5,385 bases of DNA from NCBI GenBank assembly GCA_002694855.1, contig NZNL01000056.1, positions 39,363 to 44,747 on the forward strand, in the 5' to 3' direction. The stretch is from Gammaproteobacteria bacterium. Lineage in GTDB: Bacteria > Pseudomonadota > Gammaproteobacteria > Pseudomonadales > Pseudohongiellaceae. Shown here piece after piece: positions 5,286 to 5,385 of this stretch. Under the pieces are notes generated by a model that saw only the letters and a list, made by a program, of their open reading frames with translations, did no database searches and was not told the origin of the DNA. Numbering within the stretch: position 1 is the stretch's first letter; the number at the start of each line of letters is the position of its first letter. The translations under genes and the position numbers were made by a program.

Positions 5286-5385
5286 ATGCAGCACATTCTA
5301 CGGCCATTGGTCTTAATATTTTTAGCAATAATTATTTTTTCTTCATGTGGAATATTTATAACTGGTTATAGTGAGTATAAATCAG
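5286..5385 (+). CDS. Partial gene: N-terminus of a probable lipoprotein
   Basis: The frame from ATG 5286 stays open to the window end, giving 33 residues. The peptide has Arg6, a strongly hydrophobic core (LVLIFLAIIIF, 8-18), and Ser-Ser-Cys21-Gly, which fits the loose lipobox rule for signal peptidase II. Gly rather than Asp at the position after Cys points to the outer membrane by the Lol sorting rule. The stretch after Cys21 is too short to identify a family. No Shine-Dalgarno site is visible before the ATG, and the likely transcription start falls at or next to it. The frame was read by hand and is truncated at the window edge. The DNA is more AT-rich than the other genes, as expected for Leu/Ile/Phe-rich signal peptides. 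Confidence 0.6.
   Translation, partial: MQHILRPLVLIFLAIIIFSSCGIFITGYSEYKS

Overview
The window reads as a chromosomal stretch from a Gram-negative bacterium, most likely a gammaproteobacterium. The pointers are Sec and Tat signal peptides, a TonB-type C-terminal domain, a lipobox, E. coli-like Shine-Dalgarno sites and sigma70-like promoters. The exact genus cannot be told from the sequence. I see no rRNA, tRNA, CRISPR array, transposase, phage gene or attachment site.

Layout. (1) 5-1199, plus strand: two genes for exported proteins of unknown function. The first is a small protein with a GxWxG-type beta domain. The second belongs to a secreted family I recognise only by its motifs and probably starts at a TTG codon at 519. 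(2) 1200-1311: a short convergent gap with no convincing terminator. (3) 1312-4248, minus strand: a tightly coupled two-gene operon. Upstream is an exported TPR protein ending in a TonB-like C-terminal domain, probably starting at a TTG at 4248. Downstream is a secreted amidase-signature hydrolase with an intact Lys-Ser-Ser triad and an extra C-terminal beta-rich domain. (4) 4249-4448: a 200-base divergent control region. It holds an extended -10 promoter for the rightward gene, a dyad across that -10, and possible RNA structure over the ribosome site and TTG start of the leftward gene. (5) 4449-5222, plus strand: a Tat-exported NADP-binding Rossmann protein of the F420-reductase-like family, closed by an intrinsic terminator. 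(6) 5249-5385: a good sigma70-like promoter and the beginning of a lipoprotein gene that runs off the window, possibly transcribed leaderless.

The unifying observation is that all six genes encode exported or envelope-anchored proteins: four with Sec-type signals, one Tat, one lipoprotein. The amidase and the TPR/TonB-C protein are translationally coupled and probably act in the same periplasmic or outer-membrane process. The Tat oxidoreductase is transcribed away from them across a shared control region. I do not see a defence system or a clearly new multi-gene machine. The items most worth a second look are the Tat-exported NADP-binding protein, the amidase with its partner and C-terminal extension, and the leader of the TPR gene.
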